In this document: positions 1-12,741 of the stretch, piece by piece
Layout of the letters: every line of letters begins with the position of its first letter
How positions within the stretch are numbered: the stretch's first letter is position 1
Source: Sipunculus nudus
Taxonomy: Eukaryota > Annelida > Sipuncula > Golfingiida > Sipunculidae
Direction: 5' to 3'
Assembly: GCA_026874595.1 (NCBI GenBank)
Contig: CM049307.1
Coordinates: 75,492,643 to 75,556,642 of the forward strand
Length of the DNA stretch: 64,000 nucleotides
The notes under the pieces: generated by a model
What the model was told of the DNA's origin: nothing
The model's input: only the letters and a program-made list of their open reading frames with translations
Databases searched by the model: none
Position numbers and translations under genes: made by a program

Positions 1-1652
1 ATAACAGATACAGTATCATTATGGTGGCATCCCTGGTTATAGAAACATCATTAAATATCCATTAAATAGTCATTATAGCCTGATATTAGACCCAATAGAA
101 TCTTTATCATTAATAACCTTACATCCAAGGGTTTATGTATCAGTTAATTGTCTCATAATTTTCTGTTTTAAATTATATTTAAAAATGAATAAAAAAAATA
201 ATAATAAAAATTAAGATATTCTACCTATTCAGTAGGCTCATATATATTATGATTGATGATGTTGGCACTTAACCTTTGTCTTTTAACTCCTCTGTAGCCA
301 CACTTTGGTAATGCATGCATGCTTTTTGTCTTAGGAACAGTATATCAGGTGTGTCCAAAGAAAAATCATGTCCCATATTCCCCTATATATCCTGAGGAAT
401 ATGAGAGTATTTACTGAAGGGTCTATTGTGTCATCTATCTAAAAACTATGCCAGTGAACTTGACCCTTGTTAGCTTGGCCCATGGTAAACCTGTCCCACA
501 CATACCTCGTAGAAGTCCTGCACATCTGTCTCAATGCAAGAACATGTGGTCCTAGCATTAATCTAAGTGACAATATCCACAGTCTTGAGTTATACTACTG
601 TGAAGAAACATACACATTAAACCAGAAATCTGCATTCTAAGGAATGCAATCCTCTGCCAGGTGGGAGTCCCATATTGTGTGATGCTCCCAAAAACTGTGT
701 TTGCATTCACTTATTAAGCCCAAATTCCCAGGTTCATTCCTGCATAAGTGACTTTAGATTTGTGAATATTCCTTTAAGACATTGTTGAATCTGGACCATG
801 TGCCAGATCCACACCAAAATCTAATCAATTCTTCATTGGCCCATTCCCAAAACTGCCCTGAAAATGTCATGAGAGTTTGTTCATGATTACGTTATGTTGT
901 GAACAACCAATCACACACACAAACAGGGATGAAAGCATATCCTCCTGGCAGAGGCAGTTAATTAATTAATTTTGCAAAAAGCAATAAGGTACATGGTATC
1001 AATATTAGGAAAGCTAAAGCAGATGCAGTAATATTCTTTTTTTGTTAGTGCAAGATGTAAATTTCATGTGTATAGAATTTCAATATTTGTAAATATTTTC
1101 CCGTTTGAACCATGGTTTCATTCAAAATTGATCCAACTTTAACTTAAAAAATTCCAACTTGTACTTGCTAAAAATACACAAGATGTATTTCTGACAGACC
1201 ACATAAAAGTTTTGATGTGTTAGAACAATTCAAACTTTCTTGAAGATTATTTGTTTTAAAGAGCTCACCTTACATGCATTCATGTGTTATACGATGCCAG
1301 TAAATTTTGAGTTTAGGTAAAGATTGTACAATATATATATATATATATTATCTTTGTATTATATTTACTATTTACTACATTATATAACCTCTTTGCCCTG
1401 CCCTGGTATGTTCCAGTATCGCACGTGTACCCCGACCAATCCTATTGTGCACCCGAGAACAATAGGATCAGTGTCAGTCTTTCACATGCCCCCCCCCCAC
1501 CCGAATCGCACATAGCATAATCTCGTAATCTCGTAAAGTCTCGGCTTTTCAAACCACGACGTTAGCTTCATTCTAACCACATTCACCTGATGATCGGGTT
1601 GCATCCCGTGAAACAGTCTGTTGTGAATTAACAGTGTTGTTTTTCTTCAGAG

Positions 1653-1714
<62 letters not shown>

Positions 1715-3600
1715 TGAAATATTAATTTTTGGATAATTCTTGGAAGAACATGAATGTGCAATATTTTTCAATACTCCATTCACACACATAAAGGTTAAAA
1801 ATCATTTTGAACAATGTGAATATGTCAAAATGGTTCCAAAACCTGCCAGTGTTGTTCTTCACAAGGACTCAAGCTTATTCTTAGATGGTGCAATAGTATA
1901 AAACTAGGCATGTAGCATCCAAACAAAACACACACATGGACATGTACAATAATCAATGACCACAGTGCATCTAAACATGTGTACAATATTTTGGGAGTAC
2001 CATATTCACAACACAAAATGTTTTGGTTTATTCAGATTAAAAATCACCTCCAGAGCAGGCTTCATAATGTTTTTGGTTCCGAAATCTGAAATAAAACTAA
2101 TTGCTTATATATGCTCAAAATGTTTTGTAAATTAACAAATTTCCAAAATGTGTGTTTAGGCAATTTTTGCAGTTAAAGCCAGGTGTATACAGTTCTCCTA
2201 ATAGAACTTGCTGATACATGTAGATGTGCTGTACTGTTTCTGTGTTATCTCTGGCTTTATTGATTATAAATTACTCTCTTATCAGTGCTTAGGGGGCACA
2301 TTGTACAAAATAACCGACAATAACTGCCCCCCATAAAGACTGAGTGAGCTAATTTCAGGCCTTACTCAGGGAGTACATTTTTCAAACTGCAGTTATCTCA
2401 TCCTTGTGTGCAATAGGTCAAAGGGCAAATACTGTTTGTTTTATTCTGTTCTGTGTAAGCACAAATACATCATCTAATTATGTCCTCAGATAAGTTTAAA
2501 AAGGCCATATTGTTAACAATGCATATTAGAAGGTACTCTGTAGAGCACACATCAGTGCCAAGGCCTAACTTTCTGATAGATGTTTTAATATATTACCATA
2601 ATACTTCACATCCAGATCATAAATGCATTGAGCACATATACCCTACTGAATCTTATATTTGTGGATCAATGTATGGGCTAATTGACAAAATTTAACATTT
2701 ATTTTAGTGTGTTTCAGTTTCCATTAATATAGATTCATTCTCGCAGTCAAAACTTGTCTTCAAAATCTGTCTTCAAGGAAATCTGTCTACATTTAATGCC
2801 ACCATTTTGCATTCTCTCTGTTTCTTGCCTCACTAGTTAAGAGCCAAAGCATCATAAGTAGGTTAAGGGGCTTTTCCTTATAGTTTGTTAATAAATTTCG
2901 AACAGCTGTCACTCAGCTGGTTATAAGGGTTTGCAGTCACGGGTATATGTCATAACATGACATAGGTTGATTTATGTCATAATAAATATTTCCATTATGT
3001 GACAGTGGCTTTTGATTATCAATGCCTTTGGCAGTCCTCAGTCTTTGGGAAAGATACTTTCTTTTTCACAATGTTAAAATTTTGCAATTTTAACTTTTTC
3101 ATTGTTTTACCAGGGTTTCATTTTCGTGATTTCATGATACAGTAACACATAACCAACCACATTATAATCATAACTATATATAATTAGTGGCCAAAGACAG
3201 ACGGGAACACCTAACAAGTTGAAATTTCCTTCTTCACTCTTGGCAGATAATTTAACAGGTCTGGTATTTACTATAATATATGTATTTTATTTAGAGATAA
3301 CATAAAAATCTGTTGTTATTATTTCATATAACAATTTTTGACCTGGGATGCTGCTGAGAGGGAGAACTTACATCAGCCTGTACAATATGAAAGTTCACAT
3401 TAGTAGGCTGGGAGTCTTATGCACATATTTTTGCAATAAGTTTAATTTTGCAAATATCACAAATTTGAAACCCTCATGAACAAAAAGCCAACTTCAGTAT
3501 GATTTAGACATAAAAAAGATTGGTTTGACACATGTACAGCACACTGAATGTTGCACATAAACCAGTTGCTTACAGTCAATTTCTTAATGCCTCCTACCCA
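1..3600. other. AT-rich non-coding stretch, no gene seen
   Basis: No convincing exon, RNA gene or recognisable mobile element was found. The short open frames lack codon-like composition and do not sit between splice sites. If the plus-strand gene ending at 23399 extends leftward, this is intron or upstream sequence. It contains one long TA microsatellite (listed separately). Sensitivity for short exons is limited without homology searches. Confidence 0.5.
1653..1712. repeat. (TA)n microsatellite
   Basis: An uninterrupted run of about 29 TA dinucleotides. It produces a run of alternating I and Y in the reverse reading frame, which is not a protein. Confidence 0.95.
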
Positions 3601-3621
3601 TCTCCCAAAATCTTCATCCCA

Positions 3622-3890
3622 CCAGCTTCTGTGGCTCAGGAGTAAGGCACAGGACTCAAAGCTGGGAGATCGTGAGTTTGAATCTCAGCCAAGGCGGTAA
3701 ATTTTTCACAGGAGGCCCTCACCCAGGGTTAGTGCTCTGCAGGCTTAATGGGAAGGCCGTGCCCAATGGCTGTATTTCACCCATAATTGAGTGCGCCTCT
3801 TGGGGGTTCCTCGGTGACCAAGCAATGGGGACGATTACGCACACAGAGCCTGCAGGTGCAGTAGTCATTGGGCCTGGTTGACGCCAGTAT
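3622..3890 (+). mobile_element. tRNA-derived SINE
   Basis: The 5' part resembles a tRNA gene. A box-A-like GTGGCTCAGGAGTAAGGC is followed about 40 bases later by a box-B-like GAGTTTGAATCTC. These are the two internal RNA polymerase III promoter elements. A non-tRNA body follows. The body is shared, in reverse orientation, with 38330-38550, including AGTGCTCTG, AGGCTTAATGGG and GAGTGCGCC in the same order. Two dispersed copies with a tRNA-like head support a SINE rather than a tRNA gene. The 3' boundary is approximate and no clean target duplication was identified. Confidence 0.7.
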
Positions 3891-4010
3891 ATAAAATGAG
3901 AGGAAGAGTGTGCATGATAATGCCCTGTCTAGTAGTCCAAAACCGGAATGGAATTCTGCAGATGTACATATACTTAGTTAAGTTAGCATTAAAAAAATTG
4001 GAAGCAGTGA

Positions 4011-4036
4011 CCCCCCCCCCCCCCAAAAAAAAAAAA
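4011..4036. repeat. C14 followed by A12 homopolymer tract
   Basis: A run of 14 C passes directly into 12 A. It is one of several long C/G homopolymers in this AT-rich window. Confidence 0.9.
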
Positions 4037-4730
4037 TAAAGAAAAAGAATCATCATCCCCCAAAGATGGCAATTATGATACTCTGAATATACCTCCTGTA
4101 ACTGTCAGTCAGGTATACTTCAACAGCTCAAATGTATTTTGTTATGTTCTTGAGGTAAAGGATACAGAATTTATTTTAATATTCAAGGAATCTAATAAAA
4201 TTATAAGAATTAAGCATATAATTGAACAAAAATTAAAGCAGTGAGTTAAAAATCATGCTTTAATATCCTTTAAAAATTTTGTTAAAAATTTAAACATGAT
4301 GCTATAAAATTTTCTATAGGCAAACATAGCTCAGCCCTTTTCTGAATGTATATCCACCATTTATTGTGTGTATCACAAAATGACAGAACAGTAAACTATC
4401 GTGCTAATTTTTCTAAAGGTGGCCAAAGCTGTAACCTTAGATTTTTTAAAGAGAAGTTTGGTACCTTATTACATACATGTATCCTTCCAAAATGTGATAT
4501 AAATTGTAATGATATCGGCAACATAGTACTTTCTTTTTTTTAAATATATATATTTTATTCTTGAGATTTAATTAAACAAAATATCAGTATGTATAATTGG
4601 ATAGATGAATGATGTGGGATAAAATAAATAGGTATTGAAAAAAAAAAAATTTCTGGAAAAGCATATGTTCATGTTTCAGTATTTGTGAAGTAGTCAAGTA
4701 TTGACAAGTCTTTTATTATAAGTATGTGCA

Positions 4731-4774
<44 letters not shown>

Positions 4775-6924
4775 CAGGGTGACCTGTGTGGTCAAGATGA
4801 CAGGTCAGCTAATTCTTTGTGCCATAGGGGACTGCTGACCGTCCAGATATTCCTGCACACAAAGACGGGTTGCATACTTGGGTCAGCAGGTTGGTCAGTT
4901 TCCTTTTATGAGGGATAATTGACCTAAGGGTTTATGAATGAACCTGCTTGTATGTTACTTAACAGCCTTACTATATATGCACCAGGTGACCTCTGTGTGA
5001 CTCAAGTGGGTGACCCAGATTTTTTCATTGGTGCGGAAAGGTCACGGAGAAGCAATAATTTATGTGTGGTCACTGTTTTTATCATGGGAAAACATCATGA
5101 GCTCACATCTGTTTTAGTGGCATGGGTCACCTGCCACACTTCCTATGACTCTGTAGTTAAGGACTATTGTATGTAATCATGTGCTATACATGAGTGTTCA
5201 GAGATAACAGCCAGTCTTAAACTTGTCAAACATTAAAGTGGGTCTTGTTGGTTTTTTTTTATTTCAAGAGGGGGTGGGGCCAGCTGTTTGTGTGTGAGGA
5301 AGAGAGGTCTCGACTCTGGAGGTGTTTACGTTTATGATGGTTTACAGCCATCACATAATCATCTGTGAATGATCAAATTCACGCATCGTTACTTTGATGT
5401 TGACTGACCAATGCAATTAGCATGAAGAATTCTTTTTTACCTAGTTATATATTTGATAACTGAATCAGACTTTGTCATATTTGCTGATATTCACAAGGAG
5501 TGTTTTATTGGCTGCTTTTACAAAAAAAATGACGCATAACAGATTTGCTAACAGCTGAGTAGACCAGACAATGGTGTCACCTGGTGTAACCCTGAGCGTC
5601 AAATACAAACACTCCACAGACAGTGTTATAGGTTATAACAAAAAAGGCAAAACTGGTGAAAAAAAAAATATAAAATCCTTCTGCAAACTAAACGAATTTC
5701 TCATATTAATATTACATTCAGTATCCTATTTCCTTGCCTTTTAAAGAGCAGTTTAATATAACTTAAATTCATGTTTCCTATTGTGCTAATTTATATATTT
5801 TATATTTTTGTAATTGTGAAAGTGTGTGTTTAAGGAGAAAACACACTAAGCCCATATACAATAAATGTATTCTCTCTCTCCCTTTATATATATTGTATTT
5901 ACACACACAGATTATGATGGAATAAAGTTGCATTAAATATGCATTATAATCAGCTACTTTTGTAACTACTTTACTTATAATGTTTTTATCTGACATTTTT
6001 CCTGGGAAGTATTAGAACTTAATACTTATTGCTAAAAATTATATATATATAAGATTTTATGTTATATATATAATTATATATATTAGATTTTATGTTTGAT
6101 CTATTATCCTAAATATCCGTGATAAAAAGGGAGCTGTTTTTGAGTAAGTGTTGGTCAAAATTTAATGTGAGTTTGTTGCTTTGATCATTTCTGGGAAAAC
6201 TAGTTATATCTTCCTTATGAGTCTCTGATGTATTTGTGCTGTTTGAATTCGGCTTTACATTTGAGTAATTGTTTACCAAGTAAACAAGCTAATCCCTGGA
6301 TTAGTATTTCTGCACAGATCTGAATTCTTTGCAAATGCCTTCCATCTGTATGGGAAAATCACTCTCTTGCTTTCTGGGAAGTAAAAGTTTCTCAATCTTT
6401 AGGATGGGAAAGTGTAAAGAAAAAGGGGGTGTGTCACTATCATGTTTCCAAAATGGTTTGGGGGGGGGGGGGGAGGGGGGCTCTACATAAAAGTACGAGA
6501 CAAAACTCTAAGTGAATAATGTTTAATCATTATTTATTTTAAAGTATATTAAATGCTATTTAAATTAACAAAATTATCTGAATTTTTTTATTTGGCTACA
6601 CAAAATAATGACTTTCACAGAGACAGGGCATGGAATGTTATCTTTAGTGTTAATATACTCTTGCCAAAAGAAAAATTAAATATTTTATGCTTTAAAGAGA
6701 ATTAACCATATTTCGCAAACAGATTTGTTGATAGAATCAAATATCTTTTGAAAACAAAATAATTATTTGTGTAATATTTATGTATTACTCAGTTTAAGAA
6801 ATCAGTGGACCCATGAATGATTTCATATTTGTAAAATCAGATCTGATGTCATCTGTTGAAACCACACACTTGACACATTTGCTGACATCAATGTAAGTTA
6901 AGGAAATTGATTGTATGGTTTCAG
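4037..6924. other. Non-coding, likely intron of the plus-strand gene
   Basis: No exon with both splice sites was found between the SINE and the acceptor at 6923-6924. It includes a GT microsatellite, a poly-G tract near 6461-6480 and AT-rich sequence. No further structure was recognised. Confidence 0.4.
4733..4775. repeat. (GT)n followed by (GA)n microsatellite
   Basis: About 17 GT repeats run into a short GA run. The open frame across it is rich in alternating C and V and is not a gene. Confidence 0.95.
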
Positions 6925-7043
6925 TGGATTCCAATGATGTGCTCTATGGACATGACCCGAAATACCTGAACGAGATTACATCCATCTGCCAGACTTTGGT
7001 GAATGAAATCCTACACCACCTCAAGTCCCAGGAGAAAGCTGAG
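6925..7043 (+). CDS. Internal exon of an unrecognised plus-strand gene (antepenultimate coding exon)
   Basis: The exon follows a polypyrimidine-tract acceptor (ATTGTATGGTTTCAG) and ends at a consensus donor (GAG|GTAAGA). The first two bases complete a split codon, after which 39 codons read open starting DSNDVLYGHDPKYLNEI and ending HHLKSQEKAE. The other two frames have stops near the start. The 3' side is phase 0 and joins in frame to 8838-8984. The peptide looks alpha-helical, with a conserved-looking LNEITSICQTLVNEIL stretch. I do not recognise the family. Earlier exons would lie to the left and were not identified. Confidence is high that this is an exon because composition, acceptor, donor and phase all agree with the next exon. 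Confidence 0.8.
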
Positions 7044-8837
7044 GTAAGACAGGATTCATCATCATAATTTATGCATAATTTTGGCCTGACATTTGTACTC
7101 AGTGACCCTTAACTCTCCAGACTGTAAAATTTAGACTGGCACTCTGCTCACTTTATTACTTTCTCTTTTGCAGCTGGTCATAGAAGGTATATGCATCATA
7201 TGATCTTTAAAGGCTTTACAAAGTATGCACCATATTATATGTAGACTTGCTCCATGCTCACTTATAAAATAACTAAACTTGCATAAACTGGTCACATTCA
7301 GTCCTCCTTTTCCTGACCTCAGTTCATTTCATAACTTTCTTAAATTGTGTCTCCCCTTCTAGGGGGATCTATATAGTGTTTGGTCTGTCGATGGCAGCAT
7401 CCAAAGTAGTTGTTTCATGGCAGCGACATTAGTGTTATTTTTATTGTGAACGTGATAACTATTGAACCACTCAAAATTTTTTTTTCAAATTTTGGGATGG
7501 GAGGCCCATAGTGGGGGGGAGATATAAATCTGTTTTGCATTGCAAAAACAACCTCATTCTAGTTTCATTTGATGTTCCAGTGATTTAGAGGAGTAATTTC
7601 TTTGATCTTTGATCTTTCTAAATACAATGCTAACATAAGTATGGAGTTATTCTACCAAATGCTGCACATTCACGATATATGTTAAAAAAATGGATTTTTC
7701 CCTTTTCTTTCATTGATACAATATGTTTTTTCCAGTGTAGCGCTTTCTTAATCTCCAGTTCTTTACATTCATCAAATATTCTTCATATAATACATCCTAA
7801 TGCTTATTTTACGTTATAATGATATTTAGCTGAGTTATGCTAAACCTGTTTTGCGACGATAGAATAATGTGGGCTGAGAACAGCATAATTTGAAAACCAG
7901 GTTCGTTATGTGTGTGATCCAAGAAAAAAAGTAAACAGAAAAAAAGCCAGAGAAAGTAGGTTAATCTGTACCAGAGGCATGAAAACCACAGCTCAGACCA
8001 GACGGCTGTCCTCGATGACCTCGATCACTCTCCAGACAGAAGATTATAGACTTGTGTCTGTGCGGTCTCCGAGGAATCTGTCCTGTTTTTTTTATGCAAT
8101 TCACAAAATGAATGCAATACCTTCATATAAAGTCTTTTGCATGTCCTATTTGCCCATTATAGAAATAGTGTTTAGGAAGGAATTTGTATAATGAATACCA
8201 TAAACTCCTTGGCATTACTTTTCGGTACTTAAATCAGGTAGGTACTGTGTGCCCTCATACACTTAAACAAAGAAATAATGGTAGCAGAATGTGTGTTTGG
8301 TTAATGTTAGAGAACTAATTATGTTATTCATGGTGAGGAAGTGTAAAATGTAAGATGTTATTTAAATTAGATGAAACTGAAACACATGACATTTGGGTTC
8401 AACTACCTAATCTTTACAACAGAAGTAAGATGCCTGTTTAGTGAAAGGAAAGAATGTCATTATTTGATTTTTATTTTGATTCTCTCATGTAGCCTTGAAT
8501 ATCCATTAAGGGTGACCTGTTCATGTTTTGAAAAGGCATCATGCATAGGTTTTCACTGCATACATGTTTCATTATCCATGTAAATCACAGCTTAGACACT
8601 TTGCTCTTTACAAGGAAATGCTAATAGAACCACAAAAATTAAAAGAATTTTTTTATCATATTGCAACATTTCCCATTAATTCACACCCCAAAAAATGTAA
8701 TACACCTATAAAACAAGCAGGTTGAGAAGATTTGTAAATACATTAATTAAATAGATATTTTCTATATTACCAGCATACATTCAGCAGTAAAGACATGTTA
8801 TATCATATCTGTGATGTTTCTTATGGCTTCCTTGCAG
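7044..8837 (+). other. Intron between the first two recognised exons
   Basis: GT-AG intron of 1,794 bases (GTAAGA to CTTGCAG). It contains one possible alternative terminal exon at 7960-8049. No mobile element was recognised. Confidence 0.75.
7960..8049 (+). CDS. Possible alternative 3'-terminal exon (hypothetical)
   Basis: After an AG at 7958-7959, 29 codons and a TAG read in the phase left by the preceding exon: VNLYQRHENHSSDQTAVLDD, then LDHSPDRRL. The composition is protein-like and more GC-rich than the flanks, and a stop lies just upstream in the same frame, so it would need splicing. Against it, the sequence before the AG is purine-rich, so the acceptor is poor, and no AATAAA follows closely. 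It could be an unrelated GC-richer island. RNA reads would settle it. Confidence 0.2.
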   Translation, partial: VNLYQRHENHSSDQTAVLDDLDHSPDRRL

Positions 8838-8984
8838 ACCAGGAAAAGACAAGCTTCTCTGGCTCTGGAACTGTTCAACCGACTAGTGGCCCATGCTGAC
8901 TTAGGTGCTGAGCCAGTATCAACCCTGGCTGTCAACCTGTGGGGGCTGGCGACCAAGCACACACAGCTCGATTCAAAACTAATG
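8838..8984 (+). CDS. Penultimate coding exon of the unrecognised plus-strand gene
   Basis: Acceptor TTGCAG precedes 49 whole codons and the donor ATG|GTTAGT follows. Both sides are phase 0, so the exon joins in frame to its neighbours. The peptide starts TRKRQASLALELFNRL, continues through LGAEPVSTLAVNLWGLATKH and ends QLDSKLM. It looks like paired amphipathic helices. The junction with the last exon gives a segment of PPR-like spacing (LMIRTLNYVKQKG then PDGEAYSAL), but this is too short to assign a repeat family. Function and cellular location are unknown. The next intron is 14.3 kb and full of mobile elements. Confidence 0.85.
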
Positions 8985-10074
8985 GTTAGTTACTTAGTAA
9001 CAAGATGATGGGTACAATTACCATAGTGACAAAATGTTGCCTAGAAACAAGTTGTTACCATAGCAACAAATTGTTACCAGAGTAACTATTAAAAAAAAAT
9101 CATAATTGATATGAAATATTATTAAAAGAATATTGCCCTAAATATACATGGAACTGGAGGATGAATGTTTGAATTTTTTTTTCTCAAGCTGATTTTTAGT
9201 CTGCATTAGTCATTCTTATCTTAGTCAATCACTTGTGAATCTGACTAATCATCTGGAAAAAAATTTTTCTTTATTTCATAATTTCAGGATAATCTCATTG
9301 GAAGTTTTAAAATTAGGCAAGAATATAATTTTGCATAAAATTTACATATAAATTTAATATATTTACATATAATTTGAAAAAAAAGCATATGACCTTATTC
9401 TCAGGACTAAATCTCCTTCCATATACATGTATACTCTTTAAAATGTTATGACTTAAGGGGTGTTTCCATGTGAACCTATTTGCATATATGAGTGAAAAAT
9501 CGCTAATATGATTTGTGACTGGGGTGTTGCCATGTGTCCACCAGCATATATGCATATGTGCACGAATATCGCCTCAGGAGTGATTTTTATGCCCCCGCCA
9601 CAAAGTGGCCGGGGCATGTAGTTTTACCCATGTCCGTCATTCCGTCATTCCAAAATCAAACAGTTGTACAGACTTTTTTTCGCAATGCCTGCAGATATTG
9701 GCCTGATTGATTTTTGGTGTGTGGGCAGATAATGACCAGTTACAGATCGAGTTCGCCTTTCGTCCCAGTTGACCTACTTTTGACCGTTTTACGGCTCCTA
9801 AACTTAGAAAATTTCATGAAAAATAGAAATTTTCATGACAAATACACATGTACGGACTTTTTTTTCGCAATGCCTGCAGATATTGGCCTGATTTTGATTG
9901 TGTGGGCAGATAATGACCAGTTACAGACCGAGTTCGCGTTTCGTCCCGGTTGACCTACTTTTGACCGTTTTACAGCTCCTAAACTTAGAAAATTTCATGA
10001 AAAATAGAAATTTTCATGACAAATACACATGTACGGACTTTTTTTCGCAATGCCTGCAGATATTGGCCTGATTT

Positions 10075-12741
10075 TTAGCTCAGCTGACTATAAGTCATCT
10101 GAGCTATAGTCGTGGTCCATTGTCCGTCGTCCGTCCGTCTGTCCGTCCGTCCGTCCGTCCGTCCGTCCGTCCGTCCGTCCGTCCGTCCGTCCGTAGATGT
10201 GGCACGTTTTGAAACCGTAAGACCTAGGATTCCAAAATTCAGCATAATGTTAGATGTCCCCAAGATCTCCTACCAAGCCGAAAACTGGGTCTTTGCGACT
10301 TCGTTCCATTGAGAAATTAAGGAAAAACCTCAATTTTTTATTAAAAACCTATTTTCACACTTCAGGACTGCCTAATATCAAAACCACTCATCTGTTTTTC
10401 CTCATATTTACCATAAATATTCTTCCATATAGTTCCTATGTACATGCCAGAAATTATGTCTGTATTATATAATTAAAAAAAGTTATGGGCCCAAACATAA
10501 TGCATTTTGTAAAAAATCAGGAAAGATATTTGATCACTTAACACAAAACCTGTTAAAGCTATGGACTTTTTTTCCAGTAATATAACTTTAATTTATCAAA
10601 ATTAAATTGTATACCCAAAATTAGATCAAAATCTTTTAAATTTTTTAAAATATTAACAAAAATAAAAAATTGGTACCTTAAATTTTGCCCAACTTTGACC
10701 ATGGCACGTTTTTTTTCTGTAAGTACTGTGGATTTAATTTTCTCAGCATGTTTTTGTTAGCATTTTGTCTGTTAACACCAAAAATTTGAAACCAGTTGAT
10801 CAAATACTGTAGATTTTATTCAAGTTTTCAAGCACCATGTAACAAATTGTTCACATCAAGCTAGTGTTATGCAGTTTGCAAGAGCTCAGCTCCCCAGCTT
10901 CAGCTCTCAGTTCCTAAAATTTGGCATACAATTAGATGTCTCCAAAATTCCCTACCATGCCAAGAATTTAGTCACTAGGACTTAATTCCTTTGAGATATT
11001 AATGAAAAACTTCATTTTTCCATTAAAAACCCATTGTTACACTTCAAGACTGCCTAATATCAAAACCACTGATGTGACTTTAATCATATATAATATACAT
11101 ATTTATCTATACATTCTCTATGCACATGCCAGAAATGATGTCAGTATTGCGTAATTGTTTTAAGTTATAGGCCCAAACATAATGCACTATGTAAAAAATC
11201 AAGAAACATATTTACTCCCTTAACAAGGGCATTGCTGAAGCTAGAGTTTTTTTGCCAGGGATGTAACATTATTTAATCAAGATTCAATTGAATACCCAAA
11301 ATTAGCTCTGAATTTTTCAAATTTTATATGTTATTAGTGTAAATATAAAATTAGTACCTTAAATTTTGCCCAACTTTGACCATGGCACATTTGTTTCCTG
11401 TGAGCACGGTTGATATAATTTTCATATCATGCACACAAGGATTTCAGCTTTTTCGTTTAGAAAGCTGAAAGAAATTGGCCAAAAATTGTAGCTTTTATTA
11501 ATGTTTTTATGAGACCATGTCAGACCTTAACTCTCTCCAGCCCCTCTTGAGTCACCTGTATGTTGACCTTGTTGAACTTTCAGCAAATTATGCATGCTTG
11601 AGGCGAGCCATACACTGGGGCAGGTAGGCAGCTTATGGCCAGCCACAGTTGATCCAGGTGTCCAACCCAACTCATCTAGTAGTTTTAACCAACAACATAA
11701 CAATTAACAATAAATTAATAAATTTTTATTGTTTTTTAATAACAAATTAAAGAAAAATAAAAAGGACTTTGTTATTTTATAATAACAGGAAATCAACTTG
11801 CAGTTACTGATGATATAAGAATCTTGTATCGATGGATAGAATGTCACGTACTCCAAATAACACCATGCAGTCACCTATGGTATTTTTCAGTTCAATTTTA
11901 ATGATAAAAAAGTAAATCATATTATTCATTACTAATCATTAGGGATCATATGAAGGAAATTAATGATAGACAAAGATGCAGTTGATAATATTAATCTAGT
12001 TTCCTACTGTGTCTAGTGTGTACATTGATGTGAAATTAGTCCAAAATGAATTTTTTTACAGTTATTTTTTTATATAAATAAAAGCCATAAAACCAGGTAC
12101 TTATGATCATTATTTAAATGTGTGAATTTTGTATATTCTGGATTCTCAACATCATTGTTTGGTGAACACTGAATAAATACCAGACGTGGTGCAAATACTT
12201 TGTAATTGTATTTAAATACGAATATGATAATGTACTCCATTATAAAATTTCTTGCATAAAGAATGGGAATTCAGGTAAAAATGAAAGTATATGAATACTC
12301 GTGCAAATACTTTCAAAATGTATTCATGAATGCATTCATGAATATATTCTTTAATATTATTTTAATAATCATATCAGTTATATTTCATTTTAAAAAATCA
12401 AATGATTCTCTTATTATTTTTAATAAAAATTATATTTGGGACAATATTTGTATATTTTTTTAATAAATAGTTAAACTCTTATATTATATGTTCTGCTTAT
12501 AAGTTATATGGCCAAGTCAAAATCTGTGTGACAATAGTACTCCATTTGTTAATTAAATAAATGAAATCAATCTTCTTCCCTGTCTCCAAAGGTACTATCA
12601 AAATCATACATAAGCTAAACAACAACAACACATAATACAGCTTATATTTATTACCACACAAAACCAGCATGTGCCTCATTTCTAAATAATATTTTTTTAT
12701 CATATATAACAGCTGAGCGTCGTGACCCATAGGTCCCTTGT
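10075..12741 (+). mobile_element. Nested element with CTTG 3' terminus (Helitron/Helentron-like)
   Basis: It interrupts a 180-base unit of the outer element, so the insertion length can be read off as about 2.67 kb. The left end is TTTTAGCTCAGCTGAC, with an imperfect inverted partner GTCATCTGAGCT 6 bases on. The right end is CAGCTGAGCG, then a near-palindrome TGACCCATAGGTCCC, then CTTGTT. A GTCC tetranucleotide run lies near the left end. Internally a roughly 680-base segment is present twice in diverged form (10.2 and 10.9 kb). Relatives: 27203-28876 (close), 16293-19363 and 32521-32905 (distant). A terminal hairpin, no clear target duplication and an internal microsatellite suggest a non-autonomous Helentron-like element, but no transposase is present to prove it. 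Confidence 0.6.
10128..10196. repeat. (GTCC)n tetranucleotide microsatellite
   Basis: About 17 near-perfect GTCC repeats near the left end of the nested element. Shorter versions sit at the same relative place in the relatives at about 16340 and 27250. Confidence 0.95.

Noticed and set aside
10112..10312. Frames of repeated VRPS or DGRT residues
   Set aside because: Direct translation of the GTCC microsatellite inside a mobile element.
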